A stretch of 64,000 bases of DNA from Corythoichthys intestinalis. Taxonomy: Eukaryota > Chordata > Actinopteri > Syngnathiformes > Syngnathidae. Below are positions 23,337 to 35,700 of the stretch, in pieces. The translations under genes were made by a program, and so were the position numbers. The notes beneath the pieces are model-generated. The model was not told the origin of the DNA and searched no databases. It was given only the letters and a program-made list of their open reading frames with translations. The stretch is taken from positions 17,063,898 through 17,127,897 of the forward strand of contig NC_080410.1 of the NCBI RefSeq assembly GCF_030265065.1. The letters are read 5' to 3'. Each line of letters opens with the position of its first letter. The first letter of the stretch is position 1.

Positions 23337-24985
23337 GCAATGCTGGCCAAAAGTATTGGCACCCCTGCAATTCTGTCAGATAATGCTCAATTAGTCCCAG
23401 AAAATGATTGCAATTACAAATGCTTTGGTAGTAATATCTTCATTTATTTTGCTTGCAGTGAAAAAAACACAAAAGAGAATGAAAAAAAAAAAGGTTAAAT
23501 CATTTTAATTTTACACAAAACTCTTAAAAATGGGCGGGACAAATGTATTCACACCCTCAGCCTCATACTTTGTAGCACAACCTTTAAACAAAATAACTGC
23601 GAACAACCGCTTCCGGTATCCATCAGTGAGTTTCTTACAATGCTCTGCTGGAATTTTAGACCATTCTTCTTTGGCCAACTGCTCCAGGTCTTTGAGATTT
23701 GAAGGGTGACTTCTCCAAACTGCCATTTTCAGATGTCTCCACGGGTGTTCTATGGGATTCAGGTCTGGACTTATTACTGACCAATTTAGAGGTCTCCAGT
23801 GCTTTCTCTCAAACCATTTTTAGTGCTTTTTGAAGTTTGTTTTGGGTCAGTGTCCTGCTGGAAGACCCATGACCTCTGAGGGAGACCCAGCTTTCTCGCA
23901 CTGGGCCCTATATTATGCTGCAAAATTTTTTGGTAGTCTTCAGACTTCATAATGCCATGCGCACGGTCAAGCAGTCCAGGACCAGAGGCAGCAAAGCAAC
24001 CTCAAAACATCAGGGAATCGCCGCTGTGTTTGACTGTGGGGACCATGTTCTTTTCTTTGAAGGCCTCGTTTTTTTGCTGTGAACTTTATGTTGATGCCTT
24101 TTCCCAAAAGGCTCTACTTTTGTCTCATCTGACCAGAGAACATTCTTCCAAAACGTTTTTGGCTTTCTCAGGTAAGTTTTGGCAAACTAAAGTCTGGCTT
24201 TTTTATGTCTCTGGGTCAGAAGTGGGGTCTTTCTGGGTATCCTATCATAGAGTCTCCTTTGATTCAGCACCGACGGATAGTACGGGTTGACACTGTTGTA
24301 CCCTCGGACTGCAGGACAGCTTAAACTTGTTTGGATTTTAGTCGAGGTTCTTTATCCACCATCCGCGCAATCTTTCGTTGAAATCTCGTGTCAATTTTTC
24401 TTTTCCGTCCTTATTTAGGGAGGTCAGCCACAGTGTCATGGGCTTTACACTTTTTGATGACACTGCACACGGTAGACACAGGAACATTCAGGTCTTTGGA
24501 GACTGACTTGTAGCCTTGAGATTGCCCATGCGTCCTCACAATTTTGTTTCTCAAGTCCTCAGACACTTCTTAGGTCTTCTTTCTTTTCTCCATGCTTAAT
24601 GTGGTACACACAAGGACACAGGACAGAGGTTGAATCAACTTTAATCCATTTTAACTGGATGCAAGTGTGATTTAGTTATTGCCACCACCTGTTATGTGCC
24701 ACAGGTAAGTAACAGGTGTTGTTAATTAAATAATTTAGAGAAGCATCACAAGATTTTTCAAAGGGTGCCAATACTTTAATCCGGCCCATTTTTTGAGTTT
24801 TGTGTAAAATGATGATTTTTTTTTTTTTTTTTTTCATTCTCTTTTGTGTTTTTTTTTTTTTTTTTTTTTTGCAAGAAAAATAATGAAGCCATTACTACCA
24901 AAGCATTTGTAATTGCAATCATTTTCTGGGAGAAATTGAGCATTGTATGACAGAATTGCAGGGGGCCAAAATATTCACATTTGAC
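23337..24985 (-). mobile_element. Tc1/mariner element, antisense, decayed
   Basis: The left end TGCTGGCCAAAAGTATTGGC and a decayed right end (TTGCAGGGGGCCAAAATATT) match the family at 59394-61285. The minus strand holds transposase pieces: MAVWRSHPSNLKDLEQLAKE to GCATKY (23511-23726), and upstream blocks in other frames including the reversed HGQSQGYKS region at about 24510. Several frameshifts are present, so it is inactive. It lies between tom1 and gcat. Confidence 0.88.
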
Positions 24986-25117
24986 ATAAAAAAAAATTTC
25001 CTAAATGATCTAAGTAATGTCTACATATATGGATACTAGATCTCAATTATAATATTTAAATTAATATTTCTATATTTTTTTAATTCATAACATACATTTA
25101 TTAAAAATTATTATTCA

Positions 25118-26049
25118 TTCATCTGCTGATCCGTTTATCTTCACAAGGCTCGCGAGGGTGCTGGAGCCTATCCCAGTTAACAACGGACAGGAGGAAGGGT
25201 ACACCCTGAATTGGTTGCCAACCAGTCGTAGACCACATAGAGACAAACAACCATTTGCCCACACACTCATACAAGGACAATTTGAAGTTTTCAATCAGCC
25301 TAAAAGTCATGTTTTGGGGGGATGTGGAAGAGAACCCACACATACATGGGGAGAATGTACAAATTTTAGATAGGGAGGCCGGAACTGGGATTGAACCAAC
25401 AGTCTCATAACTAGGAGTGGGAACCTCTTGGTATCTCACGATCCGATACGATTTGCGATACAAAGCTCACGATAACGATGATCTGATGATATGGCGATTC
25501 AACGATTATCGATACATTAGTCAGGAAATCATTCTAAAATATTCTACAAACAACTAATAAACAGAAAAACAAGCTTCTGCTGTGAATTGGAATGAGTTTA
25601 TCACTAGTAGACGTCTAATCCATTTGAACTGGGAGGGTGGCAGCGAATGTCATTCGCTGCCATCCCTCCCATTTCAAATGGATTGAACGTCTATGGCTGT
25701 CAGTGGCAGCCAATGCCAGGCAATGAGGTAATTTAGGGCTATTTAAAGTCATATACCTGTTGATTTTCAGTTACTTCCTGTTGATTTTTGGGTATTTAAC
25801 GGGTCACTTCCTGTTTATTTTGTGTTACAGAACAGGAAGTGACCTGGGAATCACCCAAATGAATAGGCAGTGACTCAAACTGAACAGGAAATGACCTGTA
25901 AATGCCCTGAAAATCAGACAGAATGACTGTGAATGCTCTGTTTTCGAATGAACGAACGTTCCCAGTCTAAATGGATTCGGTGCAAATGCAGCCTTATAGT
26001 TAACTGAAACACTATTATGGTGGAAGATTCTGGTAGCAACTTGTTGGTT

Positions 26050-26090
<41 letters not shown>

Positions 26091-26250
26091 CATTGACACA
26101 TCTTTAAAACGATATCTCGATTCTTGGCAGGAGCATATCGATAACCTTTTGTGATACAAAGTATCACGATATATCACCATTTTGATATTTTGTCACACCC
26201 CTACTCATAACTGTGAGGCGTATGTGCTAAACACTCTTCCACGATGCTGC
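25118..26250 (+). repeat. Dispersed teleost repeat, copy 2, split by a hAT-type insertion
   Basis: The left part (25118-25411) has GGTGCTGGAGCCTATCCCAG, GTACACCCTGAATTGGTTGC and ATTGAACCAACAGTCTCATA. The right part (26204-26250) resumes with CTCATAACTGTGAGGCGTAT. The 792 bp between are the element at 25412-26203. Same family as 905-1135 and 36905-37245. Confidence 0.75.
25412..26203. mobile_element. Non-autonomous hAT-type element, copy 2, exact target duplication
   Basis: The ends TAGGAGTGGGAACCTC and (reverse) TAGGGGTGTGACAAAATATC are flanked by CTCATAAC on both sides (25404-25411, 26204-26211). It is an inverted relative of 10196-10879. The inside carries the AACAGGAAGTGACC / GGTCACTTCCTGTT repeats and a poly-T run of more than 30 at about 26050-26085. 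No transposase. Confidence 0.92.
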
Positions 26251-26729
26251 AAAATGATTATGTGAAAAATAAAATTAATAAAAACAAATACTGTATATTC
26301 TGGGTATGGTTCAAAATAAGACTTTAAAGTTGATTTTTCTTAATTTCATAATATTCAGTAGATTCACTCCCACTGACAGTGAATGATGTCAAATCCATTT
26401 TAACTGGAATATTGCATGTCGGGCGTTGAATGATTATGTCCAATTCATTCTGATCCTGAGGGACCATCATGGGGTTATTTTTTGTTTGTTTTTAATACAA
26501 AAAAATATTAACTTGCCCTATAAAGGGTTAAATTATAACGACTGATAAATATCCTTTTTCTTACATTTGGTTCGGTTTCTTTTTAGGTGTCAATGTTGAG
26601 CAACAGGTGGCTTTTTTTTTTTTTTTTTTGTCAGGAAATGCAAATTGCAATCTAATTGGACACACAAATAAGCGACCGAATGTTTCCTGGTATTTGATTG
26701 GTCCAAAGTGCCACGCCCTCTGTTCATTT

Positions 26730-26783
26730 TTGTCGCCGCCAACTTCCGGTGCATTCTGACAGAAGTAGCACTTATTCACCAAT
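26730..26783 (+). promoter_or_regulatory. gcat promoter, ETS-type site
   Basis: CAACTTCCGGTG lies about 40 bases before the gcat start codon and fits an ETS/GABP site (CTTCCGG), common at TATA-less promoters of nuclear genes for mitochondrial proteins. No TATA box is seen. The transcription start was not mapped. Confidence 0.45.
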
Positions 26784-29700
26784 ATGTCGTTCGGAAAAGC
26801 TGGCTGGACTTTGTTGAACCCTCTCCGGGGGGTTTTGCGGTCCTCGACCTCGCTTGTGAGTCGGAGTTATGCGGCTGTTGCTGAAGCCAGAGCTGTGTTG
26901 AACAGCGAGCTCGAATCTATTCGCATGGCGGGGACGTGGAAGGCGGAGAGGATCATTACTTCCAAACAGGGACCGCACATCAACGTGGACGGAAGCCGTG
27001 GGGGTGAGAAAGCAAAATATTGGCGGTGGAAAACATATATTCCTCGTGGGCCATGTTTTACAACAATCAAGTCAGTAGCGCTCAAACAAGAAATCGTTGA
27101 AATTTGTACAAACGTTGTCAACAGTTCCTGAACGGCACGTTGTAATAAGCTGTAAAATGTAGAATAAACTTTTTGTGGGTGTTCATAACTCATCTATAAC
27201 TGCCTGGAGTTTTGAATTGGACGGTCATTAATCGTCCGTTGAGGAGGGACGTAAACTGAACACAAAATTTTGGACAAAAGCTTGCCTGCTTCTCTATTAC
27301 TGTCAAAGTGCCCTTGAGCAAGCGTCTGCGTGCCCTTTTCATTCTGACATCCAAGCTTGCACGTATGTGACGACTGAGGTGTGTGTTGTCCAGGGCCTCA
27401 AGACCATAGGGGCCCCTGAATGACCCTTAAATTATTTTACTTTACATTCACACATTTCTTTTTTATTTAAGTAATTGTCTGATTAAATATTATGTTCTAC
27501 TCGATATATACTAATAAACTTTAACATATTGAATATTTCAAATTTATATTTTTTTCCTTTTTTTCCCCAAAGCGCCCCCCAACCCCACACCCTCTGTCTT
27601 AGCTGAGAATGGTTTGACCTCGCTCTGGCGTACTCAAGGCCACACTACGTACGTGCCATGAAGCGGGAAATTAAAATCTGTCATTATTATAAACTCTAAA
27701 CATGGCGAGTCGTCATAAATCGGGTGCGCAGAAAAGAAAAAAAAGAAAATGAGATGAAGATCATAGAGGTGAACGAGAAAAAAAAAAATTAAATGGGAAC
27801 AAGAAGCCAGAGAATTAGGGCTAGAGTTGGCTGTGGACGGTGATGTCTGTAAGAGAACAACAGCTGCTAACACAGAACGTTTACATTCGCGATCACCGTG
27901 ACCAAAGCCCGATTCGAGTCTGTCACCGGCCGCTTGTAGCCTATTGAGCTGCGGTATGACATGAGATGCTTCTGGCGTTGAGCCGAGGAGAAAGAAGGTG
28001 ATGGGAGATCAGGTATATAAACTAGTCTGTGGGGACCAGGTGCGTGAGGCTGAACAGGGTCCGGCGGCTGGATTTATCTTGGGTTTACAACCCACTGTGT
28101 ATTATAGCAAACGCTAATACCTGTGTTTAGTTATACTGTTTTGTTGCGTAGCAGGCAGGTATTGCACTCTCAGTTGTACTGTATTGTAGCCTACATGGTT
28201 CAATAGATGGAAATTGTTTGATTTTATTGAGTCACATCACATTACAGTCTGTTAAATTTAACTGTCCATCTCAAATAATTTGAAAATTTACACTGTCATT
28301 GCTTACAAAGCATTAAAAGTACTGCGTATGTTGTTGTGACAAGCCAGTGGCAGGAGTGGGATGGGGGGCCATATAATTGTCTCTTGTCCCCGGGCCCCTG
28401 CAAGTCTGTTGACAACCCTGGTCAGGTGTGCACTGTGCAACAAGAAAAATAAAGTAAATTGAAAGATTAATATTCGCCTTCGGGGATCATGCAAATCAGA
28501 TTATTCAGTAGTCTTGTTTGATATGGCAGCTTTTACTTGTGTTTGTGTTGTTTTGTTTGCACTTTTTTCCCCATGTGCTGGGATTATGCAGCTACACATG
28601 GTTAACTTCCAATGGCGTACCGCAAGCAACATTGATATTCATGACGTTAGCAATTGTTGCTAGGCGGGTCAACCTCCCGTTTGTCTCTAACGGTAAACGC
28701 ATGGAAATAATGACCGAACGAGATGTTTACTGAGCTAAACCTACCAATTCTGTCCGAAAATGATGTCCCTGGTGCCAAATTCACTGGTGTAGATGTGGAA
28801 GAACATACAAATGTTCAGTTAAAGAGATGGCTTGAGTGTCGAGGGCTGAAAAAGACGGGAAAAAGAGCTGACCTGATCCAGCAGTTGCTTTTTTATCAAC
28901 ACCTTTTTCTTGTGTGCATTGCCTTACACCACTGATAATGACATTCTCCTGTTTCAACAATCTATCCTTTACCACCATATGCCCTGTCTTTCTTTCTATT
29001 ATATCCTCTTGTTGTCTTACGTCTCTGTCTTTTCTTGGGGCAATTTACATTGCTATTTTTGTGTAGCGATCGCAAATGCTACTCAGTGACAGCCAACGAA
29101 CACTTTAATTTTTTTCATTCATAACAAATATTAATTCTATAATGTATTTACACTTCCCCTTTACGAAAGTTGTTTTTTTTACAACAGAAACAGTGGCAGT
29201 TAGATACCATTTTAATTTTTTTCAGGTCATTCATAGTCAGACAGAAGCAGCATGGCAAACCGCCACGCTAAAAAAATAAGTAGCAATATCAAAATGGCTT
29301 CACCTTGCTGGCGTTTAACTGGTCTTTTGGACGTCCACGCAAGTTGATCCATTCTCCACATTTTTTCCTTCAAGTTTTTGGTTTCGGGAAACGAATGAAG
29401 AAAACATCCTTCATATGTCTTAATGTCTAGAGTCGTTTCTACAAGTTCCATAGCAGCGGTGTTTACTCGGCATGTTTTTTTTTTTAAAGATTACCGGAGA
29501 AAACAAGCGGAAATAGCATGGATTCTATGTGAGGGCGTGTCTATAATGACCCACTTCCGTGCTACGATGGCGACGTTACGGTCTAAAAATAGCATTCGTG
29601 CAGTATGCTATTGTCCAAATCCTTTGAACTTCAACATCTCACCAGCAAATATTCTCCAAATCCTATCATCTGCTGCGAACAGATTAGCTTTTTATGTAGG

Positions 29701-32700
29701 ACATTTGAAAAAAAATGTTTTCATTTTTTTTAATTTTCCAAAACAATTACACGTTTATGCTCAGCCAATAACCCATTCATAATATGGTTTTAGGCTTTAA
29801 ACCAATGTAAACATGTTCAATATGTTTTGAAAATGTGATTAATAGTTCAGCTTCCAATCTGGAATTCTGGCAATGAGCATTAATTTGTGTTCTGTGCACA
29901 AGTTCTTATGTAGAAAAGTATTACCCTCTACCGTCAGAGTTCATCAATACAATGTTCTATATACTGTGTATATGGCAATGGCTTCAGCGCAGAGCGGCTC
30001 TGGAGCAGCAGGTTGTCGACCCTGACTTGAGATTTCTGTTTTCCCTCAGGCATTTTAAACTTCTGCGCCAATAACTACCTTGGACTATCCAGTCATCCAG
30101 AAGTGGTGCAAGCAGGCATTGATGCACTAAAAACGTACGGCGCTGGATTGAGCTCTGTCAGATTTATCTGCGGTACTCAGGTAAAGTGTCCAATCAACAG
30201 GGAATGCACAAATCTGTAGTCAAAACATTAGCAAAACTTTGGTTTTGATGATAACAATGCCTCTCAAAGACCAGTATTTCATTGATTCTGCTAAATTAAA
30301 GAAACCATTAGTAGGCTAATATTCAGTCATTGCCTGCCTGATTGACATCCAAATAATTGAAACTGGGAGGACTGAATGTCTCTCAGTCAAATAGATTTTA
30401 CATCTAGCGCCGTCAATGGCAGCCAATGAGTTAATGATTATGGATGTAGTGATGTCATGATGAAGTGCTAGTCTATACTACTGTTATCCACGATTTACAA
30501 TATGAGCATGATGCAGTGTTAAATTCATAGTTCTGTTGTCTGTAATTTAATTTATATTTTGAAAGTTCTTGGATGAATTGCATTACATTATGCATATGAG
30601 TCGGTCTTTTTAATGGAAACCTACATTTTTTCTCTCACATTTTGCAGTTTCCGTTGTTTGTTAAGTGTTTTATGGAAATCTTTCTTGTTCTATTTGAACA
30701 AAGGAAATAATTACAGAAAACTTTAACAAATTACTCGGCCTAGACAACATTTCAGAATTGGCAGCTATCACAACATTGATCTTGTTGCCCAATTTCATAC
30801 TTGATGAGAAGGCAGATCCTCCAGAAACCGGCCCCATTTTTACCTGCGCAAATATGATGTGTGTAATTCACAGGATTTGCACAAAAACCTGGAACAGAAG
30901 TTGGCAGAGTTTCACGAGAGGGAGGACTGCATCCTCTATGCCAGTTGTTTTGATGCCAATGCTGGACTGTTTGAGGTGGGTCAATCTCCAGCAAGTGATA
31001 TCTTGGTACATGAATGGTGAATGAATGAATGGTAGCTAAGACAGGTCACTGACTCCTGCAGGTTCTGCTGGGGCCAGACGATGCCGTGTTGTCAGATGAA
31101 CTTAACCATGCCTCCATTATTGATGGTATCCGTCTGTGTCGGGCAAAGAGACTGCGCTACAAACACATCGACCTGAATGATTTGGAGAATAAGCTGAAGG
31201 AGTCACAGGTATATGGAGAACCTTCTGTTCACGTTTTCAGACAATAGGAACAAACGGCAGAGAAAGCCCAACACATGTTTGACCTTGTGCTGTCAGTGGC
31301 AGTGAAACATGAGCATTGACAGCAGTTTAATTGAATTGGATGTCTGTCATTGTCACTGGCAGGCAATGAGTTAAATGCTAACAAATTGGAAGTATATATA
31401 AAGATTGTTATTGGTCACCATGACCAGAGTATATTTGTTTTTATTCCTTTTAGTTGTATTTTTATTTTTTAAAAATCTAATTTTATTTATTCATGTAAAA
31501 TATATAAAAATACTGATTAATAATATGTATATATTTTATTTTAATAACAACATGATTATAATTGAGAACTAGTGTCCATATACTGTATGTGGACATCATT
31601 TTTTGAGTCATACTAGCCACACTTGGGGGTGGACGCACACCTCCCTCCGGCTGGTTTGAGTGAAACCCTGTTGGTCGCTGCTCTTAACTTCACTAGTCTC
31701 CTGGCCATGGCCTAGGTGTGTAAAAAGCAACAACAGCAGCAGATGATTGAAGAACCAGAATGTTCCAGAAGAAGCTCAGAGGGCCACCGGGGCTGCTTTG
31801 GTGGACCACAAACGACAACTTTTAAGACCTGGGATTCTCGTTCTCCTTCTGGATCGGTGTCTTCTAACTATTCCTGCAGCGGTTCTTGCTGTGGTTCCTT
31901 CGCTCCTGAACTGGGATCGGCGTTCTCGCACTTGTCCCGCTTGAATTTGCACAAACCGCTCAGCTCAGTGTTCCTTCAGTCGCCTGACGCTCACCTCTGC
32001 TCCGATGTTAATGAAACACATTATTTTGACAATGATCACAATATCTTTTTTAAATTTGCTTTAGAAATAAGATAGTTATGACTCAATTTGACTGTCAATG
32101 CATTGATTCTGATAGGAACGTCGCACCAGCCAACATGGACGCTCTGAAGCCATTTTAGCAGGGGCGATACAAGGTCTATTCATAGTTCTGCTGTGAAGTA
32201 AAAAAATGAGTGTTTAACTAAAAAAAAAAAAAAAAAAACTTGAACTAATGACTCCTCATAATCATTTGTGCTTAACAGTCATGTCGCATGCGGCTGGTAG
32301 TGACAGATGGCGTCTTCTCAATGGATGGCGATGTGGCACCATTAACAGGAATATGTGATCTGGCTGACCAGTACGGAGCCATGGTGTTCATTGATGAATG
32401 CCACGCCACTGGTTTCCTTGGGCCCCGTGGGAGGTGAGTACAATATTTGACCTTTACATGCAAGGCTACAGTGATGTTTGGAAAAAGGTCTACACCCAGA
32501 TGCCAGCTACTAGTGGTTGTTGACAAGTTCTGAAGCCCACTATTGTGTGGAAGTTGAAGTTTATGTTCATTCACAGAGGAACCGATGAGCTGTTGGGAGA
32601 GATGGACCGCGTTCATATCGTAAACTCCACACTGGGAAAAGCACTAGGAGGTGCAGCTGGTGCGTTTTATTGTTTTTAAATCTCAGTCCTTTATTAATTT

Positions 32701-35700
32701 TATTTCCTTTTTCTTTTTATGTAGTTTTTCAATGCAAAGGTGTGTCTATGGCGAAGGATTAAGAAAATGATTGAGTGTTGTTGTTGTTGTACTTTTACCC
32801 AAAAAAGAAATCTAGCAAGTAAGTTATCCAAAAGATTAGTCCATGAGGGTTTGTTTCATTGTGTAGTTATTACTTTGTATTTGGGGGCTGACAGAAAAAA
32901 TAGGGTGAAAGAAACGGGTAAAGATTATATTTGAGACAGATGTTTTTCACTTTATTTACATTTTTTTCTACATTTATCCATTTTATTATAACTTGTTTTC
33001 AGCTTCTCTGTGTTTTTATTGTCTCCTCAACTCACTGGCTCCCATTGACGGCGATAAACGTGTAATCATTATGTTTGCATTTGCACAATTAGAATTTTTC
33101 AAAAAACGGAATGTGGACACAGATGTCCAGCATGCCAAAACGTTCCAAAACAACAACAAAATCAAGTGTAATTGCATGGTTTGTCTTTTTTTTTTTTTGT
33201 CATGTCAGGTGGCTACACAGTAGGTCCGAAGCCCCTCATTGACTTGCTGAGGCAGCGCTCTCGCCCTTACCTCTTCTCCAACTCCCTTCCCCCTCCGGTG
33301 GTGGGCTGTGCCACGCGGGCCGTCGAGCTGCTACTCGCCTCCAATGAGATTGCGCAGAGCATGTCAGCCAAAACCATGAGGTAGCGATTTTATTCGACAG
33401 TGTTCATAGTGTTTGCATAGGACAGGAATAATCCTAGCTAAAACAATACACTGTGATCTTAGGTTTTAAACAGCATGAAGATGATGAACCATTTATATTG
33501 TCAGTCGTGCACATGTACGGTGATCCAAAATACTGTATGGCTGAAAATAGTAGGCGTAACTAACTAAGCCTGTCGCAATATGCAATAATTCTATTTACCG
33601 CACGATAAATAAAAATGAAGGCGGTAATTTTTCCGCTGCGATTTATCGCCTCGTGTGCACGTGCGGCAGATGTGCTGTCAAAAGTTCGGATTCCTTGTTA
33701 CCAACTACGCAAAATGCATTTTCGTTCCAGGTCCGGCAAAAAATTGCGCCGGATCCAATCGTTCCCATTACTGTATATCTGATTGTTCAACGTATACTGG
33801 CCGCTTCAGTGCTCCGGATTGACTGCGGACCATCTTCGGCATGCCGGTGTTGTTGACGTGTGGACGCTCCCATCAGGGGTGGCCTTTCACGCGGGGCGTC
33901 TATTTTTCGGCACAACACCGGATATTTACAACGAAGTCCGCCAAAACATTGTTACTGACTTGGCTGCTACGAACAACCTCGCTTTGACGACGGACAGCTG
34001 ACATGATGAACATTCAGTGGCAAATTAAGAGCGCTGTGCTTCAAGCTCGTCCTGTTTATGAAAGTCGATTGTCATATGCTGGTGTTGTGCATTAATGAGC
34101 AGCTGTGGCTTCTGTGGCATTTGCTAACTTTTTTAAGCACGCACACACTAGATATCATGAAATAGCAAACTAGATGTGCTACGTCCCGTGCCATTGGCTA
34201 CGTGAGCCCAGAGTGATCATGGGACACGTAGTCCATATACTACATCGATGAATTATAAACCACCATGACTGAATGGAAGTTAAGAAGACCAAATCAGTCC
34301 ATACTAGTGACTATAGATAATGCTGCAAATATTGTTGATTCAGTACGTGACACAGATGGATTCGGACCACAAATAGGATGTCTTGCTCATGTAGTAAACC
34401 TAGCTGCTAAGAGAGCTGTAGCAATCAACAATGTGCCCTGCCTCACTTTACAAACAGTAAAGATTGTTCTCAGCACTTTTATACAAAATTTCTTCAGATC
34501 AGTAAGAAGTAAGCACATAAATATTATGCACTAAAATGCATGTTTATATTATGGCAATTACATTTTTGCTCATTATCATAAAAAAAAAAAAAAAAAAAAA
34601 AAACGAAACAAAAAATACAATTGTTATTTATTTTCTTTTTTTCAGAGCATTAAATATAAAGAATCGGAATGAAAATCGTGTCCCCCGTATCAAAAATCGT
34701 ACCGAACAGTGACTTAACTGTATCATTGCATTCCTATGGAGCACCATAGCAGAAGCTATGAGGGGAAAAGTTTTCATTTGCCTAAATGCTTAAGTTATTA
34801 AGTGCAATTTTATCTTTTTTTCTCGAAAACACATTTTATTTATTCTGTGTTTCTGTGCGGTATTAATAGTGTTGTCTTTTACTTAAGAGGCATGGTCTAT
34901 TGTTTTTAGTTGTGATTTCTCAAAAAGTATTTTTGAATTTAAGAGTAAATATTTATCACGTTTAAATGGGTGAACTTGATCTATTAATATATACTGTATT
35001 CTCACTGTATTATTGTAAATTGGTTTTTAAAAAATGGGGGGGTGCAATAATATTGCATATTGCAATAATTTATTAGATAAATTATCGCACATTAAAATTT
35101 GTTATCGCAACAGGCCTATGACTAACATGGTTTTAGGAAATACAGAAAAGAATATTAGCATTTCTTTATTCTCTGTTGTTATGACATTTGTGTCAAACTC
35201 AAAGCAAAAGGTGGAAATTTGAGTGCATGTTCTAAAAAAATTAATGCGCAATCAGAAACAGGAAAAACCTTGCTATCACTGACCATTGTTGTTTATGTCA
35301 GCGATGATGAAAATATTTCGTCGATGAACAATTTTTTCATGACAATGACGAGACGATAGCAAGCTGATCATGTGTCTTAGGAGACTGAAACACAACGAGA
35401 CGAATGCCAGTTTTTGTCTGACGAGATGAAAATTTGCCATAGTTTCCATCATATGCTCACAATGTGTGACATTTTCTTATTGTACGCGTAGTTAGTCAGC
35501 CTGAATAGTAGCAGTGTTTGGGTTGTGTCACTCATGTTAAATGTCCTGTACCCCCACATTGACAGTCACCAGTGACTTGTGGTTAACTCATTCACTAACA
35601 AAGATATATAAACAATCATGTTCTTGAAGCCAGCCGCATGGTAAGATTTGTTTTCTTATCTGGGCAAGAGAGAATATTCAATGTTGCTTCAGCCTTTAAC

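Noticed and set aside
26049-26086. Long poly-T as evidence of a retroposed gene
   Set aside because: It lies within the hAT-type element at 25412-26203 with exact 8-bp flanks, so it is an internal homopolymer and not a poly(A) tail.
26867-27193. Minus-strand frame of 108 codons over gcat exon 1
   Set aside because: Antisense shadow of a GC-rich coding exon.
29227-29451. Minus-strand frame with a hydrophobic stretch ([19 protein letters not shown])
   Set aside because: A membrane-like helix is visible, but there is no poly(A) signal, splice context or family match, and it sits in repeat-like DNA of gcat intron 1. Kept only as a weak possibility.
31716-32075. Plus-strand frame of 119 codons in gcat intron 4
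   Set aside because: Low-complexity Ser/Cys/Leu translation, no family match, and gcat exons 4 and 5 splice in phase without it.
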